This document shows, one piece after another, positions 46,077 to 53,844 of a stretch of DNA of 64,000 bases (positions within the stretch are counted from its first letter, which is position 1; each line of letters opens with the position of its first letter). The notes below the pieces were generated by a model that saw nothing but the letters and a program-made list of their open reading frames with translations, was not told the origin of the DNA and did not search any database. Origin of the DNA: Lachnospiraceae bacterium Zagget2 (GTDB lineage Bacteria > Bacillota > Clostridia > Lachnospirales > Lachnospiraceae); the NCBI GenBank assembly GCA_001941045.1, contig MSHD01000053.1, forward strand, positions 39,048-103,047. Reading direction: 5' to 3'. The translations under genes were made by a program, and so were the position numbers.

Positions 46077-46119
46077 AAATGCCGCCCGGCCTGCAGTGTA
46101 TGCGGACCGGGCGGCATTT
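46077..46119 (+). terminator. Terminator of the Gld-like ABC operon
   Basis: AAATGCCGCCCGG (46077-46089) pairs with CCGGGCGGCATTT (46107-46119) in a 13-base stem. Confidence 0.85.
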
Positions 46120-46155
46120 ATTATATGGGAGGATTGAGTAGTAATCTTGTTGCCT

Positions 46156-47025
46156 TTATTCGGTTTCTTCTGTCTCTGTGGTTTCCTCTACGGATTCAAT
46201 ACTGATTGTTTCTTCTGAAACAGTCACGGAGGTGATCTGCGGGAGCGCTCCATCGCTCCAGTACAGGAAGCCCTCCATGTCGATGACATCGCCAGTTTCA
46301 AAAGCTGTTACCGCCTGATATACCTCAGAATCTTCATCGCACAGGCTTGACGCCACCATGAAGGTATAAGTCTCACCATCCAGCGATACGTTGAAATACA
46401 GGTCGCTGCCCGCCTCACCGGAACCGTCCGCCTCATACAGGAAAGCGACTTCGTTGCCGTCGGCGTCCGTGGATGCCTCTATGGTCATTCCGCTGAATGA
46501 CACAAAGCGGTTCAGGTAATCCGACAGCGTGTCATCAGCCAGCAGGCTTGTCACATCGACAGCCGCCGCGACATAAGAGTCCTCATCGTCCAGAATTTCA
46601 AGAGTCGCATTCGTGACACCTGTCTCTCCGGACCATTCGGATTTATATCCGGTCACGCGAACCTTGGTTCCCGCTTCGAGCCGCTCATAATCCTCGTCAG
46701 AGCATTCCGCTTCGTACACGAGATAGCCTCCGTCTTCGTCCTGCATATAGAAGGTAACTGTGCCGTCCTCGGACAGGGACTGCTTTGCCTGTACATAGGC
46801 CTCGACCGTAACCTCACTGTCCACCTCGGCATCCATGTAAGATGTGTAGGTCATGACCGCAGCGTCCGCAGTCTCTTCCTCTTCAGAGGTCTCATCCGTC
46901 TCCTCTTCCGCTGTATCTTCCGTTTCTTCTGTTTCCACAGTGGAACTGCTGGAATCAGAGCTTCCGCAGGCGGTAAGCGCCAGGCTCATGGAAAGCATCA
47001 ATGCTGCAACAAATTTCTTCTTCAT
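46156..47025 (-). CDS. Acidic lipoprotein with OB-like domain
   Basis: 289 residues. Lipoprotein signal with LTACGSS, then a Glu/Thr/Asp-rich linker of about 35 residues. The central part (TVEAYVQAKQSLSEDGTVTF, then LEAGTKVRVTGYKSEW) resembles an OB-fold as in tRNA_anti-like extracellular proteins. A second similar beta-rich half follows (RFVSFSGMTIE, GDVIDMEGFLYW). The tail is again acidic. GGAG precedes the ATG. Convergent with the ABC operon. Function unknown. Confidence 0.75.
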   Translation of the reverse strand: MKKKFVAALMLSMSLALTACGSSDSSSSTVETEETEDTAEEETDETSEEEETADAAVMTYTSYMDAEVDSEVTVEAYVQAKQSLSEDGTVTFYMQDEDGGYLVYEAECSDEDYERLEAGTKVRVTGYKSEWSGETGVTNATLEILDDEDSYVAAAVDVTSLLADDTLSDYLNRFVSFSGMTIEASTDADGNEVAFLYEADGSGEAGSDLYFNVSLDGETYTFMVASSLCDEDSEVYQAVTAFETGDVIDMEGFLYWSDGALPQITSVTVSEETISIESVEETTETEETE

Positions 47026-47141
47026 AGTAGAATCTCCTTTCTGTTTTCTCTCTGAGTGTATCCATATTGCCAGAAAATATTGAAGACTCCATGTTTATTT
47101 CGTGTCTGCGCTGTGAATAATTCTAAAAATTATGTAAACTT

Positions 47142-47912
47142 TCAATGCCGAAGCCGTTTTTTCCAGAAGTGCTTTTTCTCCGGCGGCTGTTCGAGGACAG
47201 CCTGGAGCTTTCTCAGTTCGGACAACAGCTGCTCCTCCTGGATTTTCTGATAGCGTCCGTTCTTCTTATTGCCGTACCGATAAGACGTCGTCCGTTCCTC
47301 CAGCAAGTCTGCCGCCGTTTTCCCTTCCTCATTTTTCCGGAACAGATCCAGCCTCTGTTTCAGCATGTAATCCATTCTGGCATATCCGTCCCGGGAAATG
47401 AAAGCGCCAAGATACAGTTCTATCCACTGATCGCCGCTGAGTGCGTCGGCTGCGATCTGAGAAACCTGGATAAAGACCGGGAAGGGCGCGGAACCGACCA
47501 ACGGGTAGCAGTCTACAGCCTTCTTCTTCCGGATCAGATTTTTTACCGTTTTGGAATCTCCTACAGCACATGCGATGGCAAACAGCTGGCTGCATTCCTC
47601 GTCGTCGGACAGGTTAAACCTTTTACGATATTTCTCAAGCGCTTCCAGAACAAAGTTCCTGTTCTGCGACATGTCAAAATCCAACTGCATCATTTTTGCA
47701 GGGAAACAGGCCTTCCGACGGCTGAGATAATCCAGAATTTCCATGCTGCGAAGAGAAGCAAGACGGCAATAGAAATATTCCTGCTCCTCGTCGGCAAGTC
47801 CGTCCAGGACGCCTTTTTTCAACATCCGCAGGACGTCCTCCCTCCGGTACCGGTCAATGGCGCTCTCAAGATTTTCGGTGGTGACTGCAGAATCGGAATT
47901 TTTACTGTTCAA
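47142..47912 (-). CDS. Unknown protein, ankyrin-like C-terminus
   Basis: About 256 residues. A TTG at 47912 is the likelier start, because GGGAGG (47919-47924) lies seven bases upstream; an in-frame ATG at 47927 overlaps that site. The protein is helical and charged. The C-terminal part NEEGKTAADLLEERTTSYRY resembles the last ankyrin unit of some clostridial proteins. I recognise no family. It ends in a Lys/Arg-rich tail. Confidence 0.6.
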   Translation of the reverse strand: MNSKNSDSAVTTENLESAIDRYRREDVLRMLKKGVLDGLADEEQEYFYCRLASLRSMEILDYLSRRKACFPAKMMQLDFDMSQNRNFVLEALEKYRKRFNLSDDEECSQLFAIACAVGDSKTVKNLIRKKKAVDCYPLVGSAPFPVFIQVSQIAADALSGDQWIELYLGAFISRDGYARMDYMLKQRLDLFRKNEEGKTAADLLEERTTSYRYGNKKNGRYQKIQEEQLLSELRKLQAVLEQPPEKKHFWKKRLRH

Positions 47913-48153
47913 AGCGGAACCTCCCATAGTATTGTTATAACCCTTCAGAACAGCATGTTGTCCGCTGCTCTGAATGGCTATACATATTTATATTACGGGA
48001 TAAATGTGATTACTTTATGAGAAAATCGCGTTCAAAATGTGAACAGCTGAGACAAAAGGCCGGACTACTTTTCTCATAATAACAAAGCGTACTGTCAGCC
48101 GACTATTTGAACTGACTGACATATTCTTTGAGCAGCATGGCAGCCCATGTATG

Positions 48154-48190
48154 AAAAAAGCACCCGCAGATAAGCTGCAGGTGCATTTTC
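48154..48190 (-). terminator. Terminator of the toxin-antitoxin operon
   Basis: Stem GCACC-GCAG with CTGC-GGTGC (48160-48185, one mismatch), followed on the minus strand by TTTTTT. Confidence 0.7.
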
Positions 48191-48191
48191 A

Positions 48192-48455
48192 TTAACTTTC
48201 ATAGTGACCTTTACACTGTTCAATCATGATCACATCATTTTCATAGCGGTAAACCAGACGATCCTTCTCATTGATACGCCTGCTCCACATCCCGCTTAAA
48301 TCTCCTTTTAAGGGTTCCGGCTTTCCGCTTCCTTCAAAGGGAGTTCTCTGGATTTCTTTCAGAAGCGCGTTGATCTTCTTCATTGTCTTTCTGTCCTTCG
48401 TGAGCCAATACTGATATTCTTCCCACGCATCTTCCGCAAACAGTATCTTACTCAT
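48192..48455 (-). CDS. yoeB: YoeB/Txe-family mRNA interferase toxin
   Basis: 87 residues from MSKILFAEDAWEEYQYWLTK. The family core is KPEPLKGDLSGMWSRRINEK and DRLVYRYENDVIMIEQCKGH, with the Glu, Arg and terminal His of the RNase site. It cuts mRNA on the ribosome when free of antitoxin. The ATG at 48455 overlaps the antitoxin's end by eight bases. A longer frame from 48476 exists but is less likely. Confidence 0.93.
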   Translation of the reverse strand: MSKILFAEDAWEEYQYWLTKDRKTMKKINALLKEIQRTPFEGSGKPEPLKGDLSGMWSRRINEKDRLVYRYENDVIMIEQCKGHYES

Positions 48456-48720
48456 GTTCCAACCGCTCCAATTCATCCATAGACTTTTCTACTACCTGCC
48501 CACTCCGCAGCTGCTTATCTGCCTTTTTTATCTGTTTCTGATTTGCAGAAGAATAAAAGGGATCTGCCGGTGCCGCAACCTCAAACGGAATGCACCTGTC
48601 ACGAAGAGCCTTCTTGGTATAGATCATATAAAATGTACTGATATTCATCCCCATATCTGCACACATCTTTTCCAGCTCTTTCTTATCGTCATCATCAAGC
48701 CTGATACTGATCGTCGTCAT
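48448..48720 (-). CDS. RelB/DinJ-family antitoxin
   Basis: 90 residues from MTTISIRLDDDDKKELEKMC (ribbon-helix-helix DNA-binding), with a C-terminal toxin-binding tail (QVVEKSMDELERLEHE). The ATG at 48720 is preferred: GAGGTG lies six bases upstream, and the longer frame would start inside that site with GTG. It neutralises the toxin and should autorepress at the operator upstream. Confidence 0.92.
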   Translation of the reverse strand: MTTISIRLDDDDKKELEKMCADMGMNISTFYMIYTKKALRDRCIPFEVAAPADPFYSSANQKQIKKADKQLRSGQVVEKSMDELERLEHE

Positions 48721-48744
48721 ATCTATCACCTCTTTCTTTACTAC

Positions 48745-48782
48745 AGCATACCAAGAATTGAAGCAAATTGCAACAATTTGCT
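48745..48782 (-). promoter_or_regulatory. Promoter and operator of the toxin-antitoxin operon
   Basis: Minus strand TTGCAA (48768-48773), 17 bases, TATGCT (48745-48750). The inverted repeat AGCAAATT-n5-AATTTGCT (48762-48782) covers the -35 box, fitting autorepression by the antitoxin complex. Confidence 0.75.
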
Positions 48783-48876
48783 TTCAATTCGTTTCTTTAA
48801 TATTATATTAGTGTATGAAGGAATCGTGCAGCTATTCATAGATACATAATTTTTCCCATATTTAGGATTGAATAGC

Positions 48877-48904
48877 AAAAAAGGGGACTTTCTGAAGAGT
48901 CCCC
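48877..48904 (-). terminator. Terminator after gene remnants
   Basis: GGGGACT (48883-48889) with AGTCCCC (48898-48904); minus strand ends in TTTTTT. It belonged to the decayed gene just upstream. Confidence 0.75.
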
Positions 48905-48914
48905 TCAACATCCA

Positions 48915-49124
48915 CTACGTGCACAGCGCCCAGCAGCCTGACTCTTCCTTTGAAAAGCAGTTATACCGGTACAATGTCTGCCGGATTTTTTCCTTCCAGG
49001 TCTCAAACAGAGAGTCCTGCATCGAAAGCCGCACCGTCCTGGTAATCTGGTAATCCAGCGTAAACGGCAACTCCTTTCTCAAAATCAGCAGGTACTCATG
49101 CGCGAGCGGGATGAAGGAACCGCT
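48915..49124 (-). pseudogene. C-terminal gene remnant, possibly a DNA methylase
   Basis: An open stretch without a start reads SGSFIPLAHEYLLILRKELP, then TLDYQITRTVRLSMQDS and FETWKEKIRQTLYRY, ending at a stop at 48915. The HEYLLILRK and ETWKE stretches recall the end of phage- or ICE-type adenine methylases, but I am unsure. The frame shifts at about 49124 into the small ORF upstream, so this is a joined fragment, not a gene. Confidence 0.45.
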
Positions 49125-49213
49125 GCGATGCTCTCCAGGGGCTTACACCGGAGCAGGTCCTCCATTGCATCATTGATTGCCCGCAGGGTCGCGTTTTCTT
49201 TTTCTGTTGTCAT
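49085..49213 (-). pseudogene. N-terminal remnant, possibly a TetR-type regulator
   Basis: A 42-residue frame with a ribosome-like GGAAGGG upstream: MTTEKENATLRAINDAMEDL, then LRCKPLESIA, then residues that overlap the neighbouring remnant in another frame. The opening resembles helix 1 of TetR regulators. If so, the DNA-binding domain has been cut off. This might matter for the unassigned operators nearby. Confidence 0.4.
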
Positions 49214-49370
49214 ATCGCCCTTCCTTTCACACCTCACATGGGAAATTTTCGTTTTACCGTTTTTGTCTAATTGCGGGGCGTTTTAGCTTTAATATATATA
49301 GAGGTAAAGAACCGTCTGGCTGTATCTGCCATGAGCTGTCCCTAACTTAAAGCCTCCTGTATCAATCCAT

Positions 49371-49445
49371 GCGACACATCCCCCTCATTGTCGCTTGATT
49401 ATTTCCCCGTCACACGGTACAATAATTCCATGCAACATATGTCGC
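49371..49445 (+). promoter_or_regulatory. Shared promoter/operator element, copy A
   Basis: GCGACA (49371-49376), 12 bases, TGTCGC (49389-49394) directly abutting -35 TTGATT (49395-49400); 17 bases; -10 TACAAT (49418-49423). Eight bases later comes the dyad GCAACA-TA-TGTCGC (49432-49445). It drives the EFR1-aldo/keto reductase unit. Confidence 0.75.
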
Positions 49446-49469
49446 CGCCCAGTCTGAAGGAGGTGTCTG

Positions 49470-50297
49470 ATGGCAAACAAAACTATCATCTACTACTATT
49501 CCGGCACAGGAAACAGTCTTTCCGTGGCAAAGCACGTCGGAAGACGGCTTGGGAACACGGACATTCGATCCATCTACACGCTGCGGGAGCATGCGGAAGT
49601 TCCTGCGGAATATACGAGGATCGGTATTGTGACCGCCACCTGGTTTGTGCGTCCGCCGAGAATCGTAAAAGAAGTCTGTGAAAAGCTCAACTTCTCAAGG
49701 AACCAGAAAGTCTTTATCATCGCAACCTGTGGTGGCTACGACGGCTACGTCTGCATCGACCTGAAAGCAATTCTGCAGCCGAAAACAGATTTCCCCGTTC
49801 AGACCTTTATGCTGCCCATGCCGCCCAATCATATCGTCGGCTTCTCTCCGCTGCCCGACTGGGCCGTGAGGCTCTATCTGCGCCATGAGTCGAAAGCCAG
49901 CCGCAGAATCGCCCGACAGATCCGGTCCGGCAGACCTACGAAAGATCGAAAGGGCGTCAACCGCAGAGCGCTGGCGTGGGTGTCCAGGAACTTCAACCTG
50001 CTGCTGGGCGTGGACCGCGACTCCGTGGAGGGCGGCTTCTACACAACGGACGCCTGCACGAAATGCGGCGTCTGCGAAAAGCTCTGCAAAAACGGAAATA
50101 TTCGTCTGACGGAAGACGGCGTGGTCTGGGGGCATGACTGCCAGCAGTGCATGGCCTGCATCATGTGGTGCCCGAACAGAGCCATCCGGCATCCCAATGT
50201 CCCAGAGAGGCGCAGGCGCTACCACAACCCGAATATTACGCTGAAAGAAATGCTCCGATCTGAATTCCAAGTGGGAGGAAAAGGCCATGAAATATAA
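49470..50297 (+). CDS. EFR1-family flavodoxin-ferredoxin protein
   Basis: 275 residues. A flavodoxin-like N-terminus (IIYYYSGTGNSLSVAKHVGR, phosphate-binding loop SGTGNS) is followed at about residue 195 by two 4Fe-4S motifs, CTKCGVCEKLC and CQQCMACIMWCPN. Such proteins shuttle electrons in anaerobes; the partner is usually encoded nearby. AAGGAGGTG precedes the ATG. It overlaps the aldo/keto reductase gene by 11 bases, implying coupled expression. Confidence 0.92.
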   Translation: MANKTIIYYYSGTGNSLSVAKHVGRRLGNTDIRSIYTLREHAEVPAEYTRIGIVTATWFVRPPRIVKEVCEKLNFSRNQKVFIIATCGGYDGYVCIDLKAILQPKTDFPVQTFMLPMPPNHIVGFSPLPDWAVRLYLRHESKASRRIARQIRSGRPTKDRKGVNRRALAWVSRNFNLLLGVDRDSVEGGFYTTDACTKCGVCEKLCKNGNIRLTEDGVVWGHDCQQCMACIMWCPNRAIRHPNVPERRRRYHNPNITLKEMLRSEFQVGGKGHEI

Positions 50298-51144
50298 CAT
50301 CAATCCAAAGAACGGGGATCGGCTGTCCGTCCTCGGCTATGGCTGTATGCGCTTTGCCGGGGACGGCATCGTGACCTCCTTCTCCGGACGTTTCGACGCG
50401 AAGAAAGTAGAGCAGCTCATTGTCTCAGCGGTAGAACAGGGGATCAATTACTTCGATACCGCCTACATCTATACAGGCAGCGAGGAGATTTTGGGCAGCG
50501 TACTGAAAAAGCATAACCTGCGTGATCAGGTTTATATCGCTACGAAAATGCCCCTGTTCCTGTGCCGGAAAGCGGAAGATCTGGACAGGTTTTTTGACAA
50601 GCATTTGGAGCACCTGCAGACTGACCATATTGATTATTATCTCCTGCATATGCTGGGGGACATGAAGACATGGAACACCCTCTGCGACTGGGGTATCCGC
50701 GAATGGGCGGAAGAAAAGAAAAAATCTGGCCGGATCCAGAACTTCGGCTTTTCTTTCCACGGCGCGCAGGACGAATTTCTGGCCTTGCTGGACGCCTATG
50801 ACTGGGACTTCTGCCAGATTCAGTATAACTATTCTGATGAAAATTACCAGGCAGGCGTCACCGGACTGAAGGCCGCCGCCGCAAAAGGGATTCCCGTTAT
50901 GATCATGGAGCCTCTGCTGGGTGGGAAACTGGCAAAAAATCTGCCGAAGGCAGCTGTGAAGCGCTTTGCGCAGGCTGACCCCGAGCTGTCCCCCGCAGCC
51001 TGGGGCTTCCGCTGGCTGTATAACCAGCCGGAGGTGACGGTGGTCTTAAGCGGTATGAATGAACAGGAGCAGTTGGACGATAATGTGAAAATAGCCGATA
51101 CCGCTGCTCATGAAAAAGTAAGTGCAATGTTCTTTTCCGAATAA
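50287..51144 (+). CDS. Aldo/keto reductase, C-terminally truncated
   Basis: 285 residues. The TIM-barrel motifs are LGYGCMRFAG, NYFDTAYIYTGSEEILG (Asp/Tyr), IATKMPL and DYYLLHMLGD. Relatives with an EFR1 or 4Fe-4S partner are usually about 370 residues and end in a Cys-rich Fe-S segment; here the barrel ends with HEKVSAMFFSE and stops. The end coincides with a junction to unrelated minus-strand remnants, so the Fe-S tail was probably lost by rearrangement. It may still be active, taking electrons from the EFR1 protein. Confidence 0.85.
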   Translation: MKYNINPKNGDRLSVLGYGCMRFAGDGIVTSFSGRFDAKKVEQLIVSAVEQGINYFDTAYIYTGSEEILGSVLKKHNLRDQVYIATKMPLFLCRKAEDLDRFFDKHLEHLQTDHIDYYLLHMLGDMKTWNTLCDWGIREWAEEKKKSGRIQNFGFSFHGAQDEFLALLDAYDWDFCQIQYNYSDENYQAGVTGLKAAAAKGIPVMIMEPLLGGKLAKNLPKAAVKRFAQADPELSPAAWGFRWLYNQPEVTVVLSGMNEQEQLDDNVKIADTAAHEKVSAMFFSE

Positions 51145-51275
51145 TACTGCTCGAGAAAGCGCGTGTTGTCTTCCACCGGGACAAGATAAGGATTTGGGGG
51201 GCTTTCCTTATCTCCCAAAGAGAAACACATGACCTTCACCACCTCTCTGATCCCCGTCAACTGTTCTTTTACATC
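51108..51275 (-). pseudogene. Unidentified coding remnant
   Basis: A frame without a start reads DVKEQLTGIREVVKVMCFSL, then GDKESPPNPYLVPVEDNTRF and LEQYYSEKN. Composition and codon use look like real protein. It abuts the YkgJ remnant on one side and the truncated end of the aldo/keto reductase on the other. I do not recognise the family. Confidence 0.45.
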
Positions 51276-51435
51276 ACTTCTGCTCCCACAGGCGGAACGT
51301 CCGCCTGTAAGCGCAGTCGTTCGGCAAAGTCGGATGAAATAACGCGGTAAACAAATTTACCTTCCCGCAGCGATTGCACAGGGAATCCCAGTCTTTCCTC
51401 CATTTGAGCTATTCTCTGAAAATGCGGATCCACAT
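51274..51435 (-). pseudogene. Decayed YkgJ-type Cys-cluster gene (copy of 61141-61440)
   Basis: The remnant reads MWIRIFRE, then a TAG in place of the Trp codon, then LKWRKDWDSLCNRCGKVNLF and TALFHPTLPNDCAYRRTF. Against the intact copy, the bases between the two CNxCGK-coding stretches are missing, so the N-terminal half of one motif is joined in frame to the C-terminal half of the other. AGGAGG before the ATG is kept. An in-frame deletion plus a nonsense change have inactivated it. Confidence 0.85.
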
Positions 51436-51470
51436 GTCATATGCCTCCTAAAACGGGAGAATCTTCTCTG

Positions 51471-52568
51471 TCATTTACTCTTTTCATCAGAACAGAAGCC
51501 TTCCTGCCGGGAAAAGTTCCTGCAGAACTCCCTGAAATTATAATCTTTTTCCGGACGGCAGAGCACTGCAAAATCAATGGAGGTAAACGACAGGCCGCTT
51601 TCCTGTATTGCACGGTAAAACAGATCGGAGACAAGCGCCGCGTCATTGCCGTACACACCGCAGCCAAAGGCCCCCAGGATCAGATGGCGATAGTTCTGCG
51701 ACGCCGCGACCAGCAGCATCCCCTGTATACGCTTATAAAGCATCTCTTCGTATTCCTGCTGCAACATTCCTTCCAGGCCCATGCGGATCATCGGCGCCGC
51801 GCAGCTCATAACAGAGACCACAAACGGCTCAGAGAGTATTTTAGCGGAGGCATCCTTCAGCACCTCCACACAGGGGGATATCATCACGCCGTCCGAACCT
51901 ATACGCGTCTTTCGTGCATTGTTATAGTCATAATATTTCTTCGCCTCCCCGCTTTCCAGCGACAGCAGAAGTGACGTCCTGCGGCAGAGATCCTCCTCCT
52001 GTGCGCTGGCTCCGTCCCGCGTGCGGCCGCCCGGGCGCGTGGCGCTCGCCAGGTTCAGGACAAGGATACGAGGCTCAGGCTCTCCGTTTTCTTTTAATTC
52101 CTGATATCTTCTCTGCGCGAGGGCAAGGGCGTCTATATTCTCACAGGAAAATGTATAGATACTGTCCCGCGACTGTCTCTCATTATTCTTAAAGTTTTCC
52201 GTTTGCGATGAAGCTGCATCTTTATCTCCAGCTAAAAAGTCAGATAAAGCAGAGGCTGTGTTCCTTTCTGCCCCAGTCCGTAGCAAATCAATATCCTCCG
52301 GCAGAAATACCTGGATTTCCCGCATCTGCTCTGGAGAAAAGCGCAGATTTACCTCCCGCCCATCTTTTTCATAACTGCCTTTTTTCAGAATGTCCAGCGT
52401 GTCTTCCATTATCTGGACATTTCTTTTCCTGCGCATTTCCTTCTGCCGCTCTCTTTCCTGAATTTCTTCCTCGGAGAGCCCCTTATATTCCGCGGCCCGC
52501 ACCTGCGCTGCCAGCTGTATCAGCCGCTCTTCCTCCGACACTTCTCTGTTTATTTCCTGCTCAGCCAT
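51471..52568 (-). CDS. PARG-like macrodomain protein (TIGR02452 type)
   Basis: 365 residues. A charged helical N-terminus (about 130 residues) precedes the macrodomain. ILVLNLASATRPGGRTRDGA followed by SAQEEDLCRRTSL is the microbial PARG signature (N-A-PGG, then QEE with the catalytic Glu pair). The usual third Gly is Arg here (PGGR). LILGAFGCGVYGND is the second loop. It should bind ADP-ribose and remove it from proteins. Its ATG overlaps the stop of the decayed sirtuin gene (ATGGCTGA), the hallmark of a coupled pair. Confidence 0.9.
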   Translation of the reverse strand: MAEQEINREVSEEERLIQLAAQVRAAEYKGLSEEEIQERERQKEMRRKRNVQIMEDTLDILKKGSYEKDGREVNLRFSPEQMREIQVFLPEDIDLLRTGAERNTASALSDFLAGDKDAASSQTENFKNNERQSRDSIYTFSCENIDALALAQRRYQELKENGEPEPRILVLNLASATRPGGRTRDGASAQEEDLCRRTSLLLSLESGEAKKYYDYNNARKTRIGSDGVMISPCVEVLKDASAKILSEPFVVSVMSCAAPMIRMGLEGMLQQEYEEMLYKRIQGMLLVAASQNYRHLILGAFGCGVYGNDAALVSDLFYRAIQESGLSFTSIDFAVLCRPEKDYNFREFCRNFSRQEGFCSDEKSK

Positions 52569-53017
52569 TTCCGCTCCACCTTTCTATCAGTTTGTGAAAT
52601 ACATCATCGCATGCCTTCCGGATGTTCAGATCCGCAACCCTGTCAAAACCGGTATGGCCGGGGTGATCTGGAACCCTCCCTGAATTTCCGCCACGTTTTT
52701 TGGAACCGGCCATCGTATGCATACAGTCCTCGTTTGTCGTGATGATACCCGTCAGTTTCCCGGCTGCTTCCAGGTCGCGCAGCGCATAATGGCTGTAGCT
52801 GGGCTTATAGCTGTGCATCGTCCTGACATAGGCGCGCAGAAATTATCGCTTCCAAAACTGCCCTGCCGAACCGTCTGGGAGAGCTGGCTATATGTCACGC
52901 CCCCGCCGGCAAGGGAAATACCCGCGCCGGTAATAGCGACCATGCTGTGGCTTTCGTCAATATAATCGGCCAGCTGCTGTATTTGATCCACATTCTGGCC
53001 TCTTTAAAAAAACTCAT
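52561..53017 (-). pseudogene. Decayed sirtuin gene (copy of the 63476 sirtuin)
   Basis: N-terminal VAITGAGISLAGGGVTYSQL and the later SHYALRDLEAAGKLTGIITT followed by NEDCMHTMAG mark a sirtuin close to the one at the right edge. It has at least three lesions. A frame change follows FGSDNFC. A six-T run at about 52696-52701 replaces five Ts of the sister copy. About 260 bases are missing between two TGATCTG repeats, removing the zinc finger. A further shift separates the ATG at 53017 from the body. The C-terminus HTGFDRVADLNIR is retained. Confidence 0.88.
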
Positions 53018-53030
53018 ATCACACTTTCCT

Positions 53031-53756
53031 TTATCCATTCAAAACCGCAGCGAAAGCTTCCACCGCGTCCGCTCTGATATTCAGATCCGCAATCCGGTCA
53101 AACTGTGTCCCGGACGGGTTGACCTGCACCAGTCTGGTTTCGGGCCTTATGCGGCTTAAGTATTCCTCACTGCGGAATCCGGTGGTGCCGATGACGAGCA
53201 CCAGATCCGCCTCGGAGATCATATCGGCGGCTTTTCTCATGCTCTCCGCAGAGACGGACGCAGCCTCCTTAAAATCCCTGCAGAAGCCTGTCGGCATCAG
53301 CGGCGCTCCGCATTTCTCACAGCGCGGCGCATGCCCCTGGTTCCACACCTGGTAATCATAGCAACGCGTGCCACAGCCGATACAGACGTTATCGCGAAAG
53401 CTTCCCTGAAATTCCACGACATTCTGCGATCCGGCGATGGTATGCAGGCAGTCCAGGTTCTGCGTGACAATGCCGTAGAGCCTGCCCTGCTTTTCCAGCT
53501 CGGCAAGCTGTCTGTGGACGGCGCTTGGCCCTTTGACAAAGGTCGCGTCCAGAAAAGCATTTTTCATCACTTCGTAAAATTCTTCCGGATTCTTGCGGAC
53601 ATACGAAGCGGAGAAAATCCGCCTGGCATTCATCCTGCCGACGCTCTGCTTCAACCTGCTCACACCATAGAGGTAAGAAATCCCTGCGCCGGTGACGGCA
53701 ACCGTCTTTTTACTCTGCTCCATATAATCTTTTAACTGACTGTATTCACTCCTCAT
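53031..53756 (-). CDS. Class M-like sirtuin (putative protein ADP-ribosyltransferase)
   Basis: 241 residues from the ATG at 53756, six bases after GAGGAGG (an ATG at 53762 touches it). Sirtuin motifs: TVAVTGAGIS (about residue 20), TQNLDCLHTIAG (about 110), zinc cysteines CIGCG and CEKCG, LVLVIGTTG and LVQVNPSGTQFDRIADL. The position of the catalytic His (usually HG) is Gln (EFQGSF), as in SirTM enzymes that ADP-ribosylate proteins instead of deacetylating. Upstream of a decayed sirtuin and the macrodomain gene in one operon. Confidence 0.9.
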   Translation of the reverse strand: MRSEYSQLKDYMEQSKKTVAVTGAGISYLYGVSRLKQSVGRMNARRIFSASYVRKNPEEFYEVMKNAFLDATFVKGPSAVHRQLAELEKQGRLYGIVTQNLDCLHTIAGSQNVVEFQGSFRDNVCIGCGTRCYDYQVWNQGHAPRCEKCGAPLMPTGFCRDFKEAASVSAESMRKAADMISEADLVLVIGTTGFRSEEYLSRIRPETRLVQVNPSGTQFDRIADLNIRADAVEAFAAVLNG

Positions 53757-53844
53757 TTTCATCCTCCTCTATCGAAGAAATGACAGCTCCCATCGGAGAG
53801 GAGTTATCCCTTCGGTGGGTGCCGTTGTTTCATCAGATCATTTC

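Noticed and set aside
48868..49053. A 61-codon plus-strand gene after the toxin-antitoxin pair
   Set aside because: The opposite strand at the same place shows a better coding remnant ending at a terminator, so this is a shadow.
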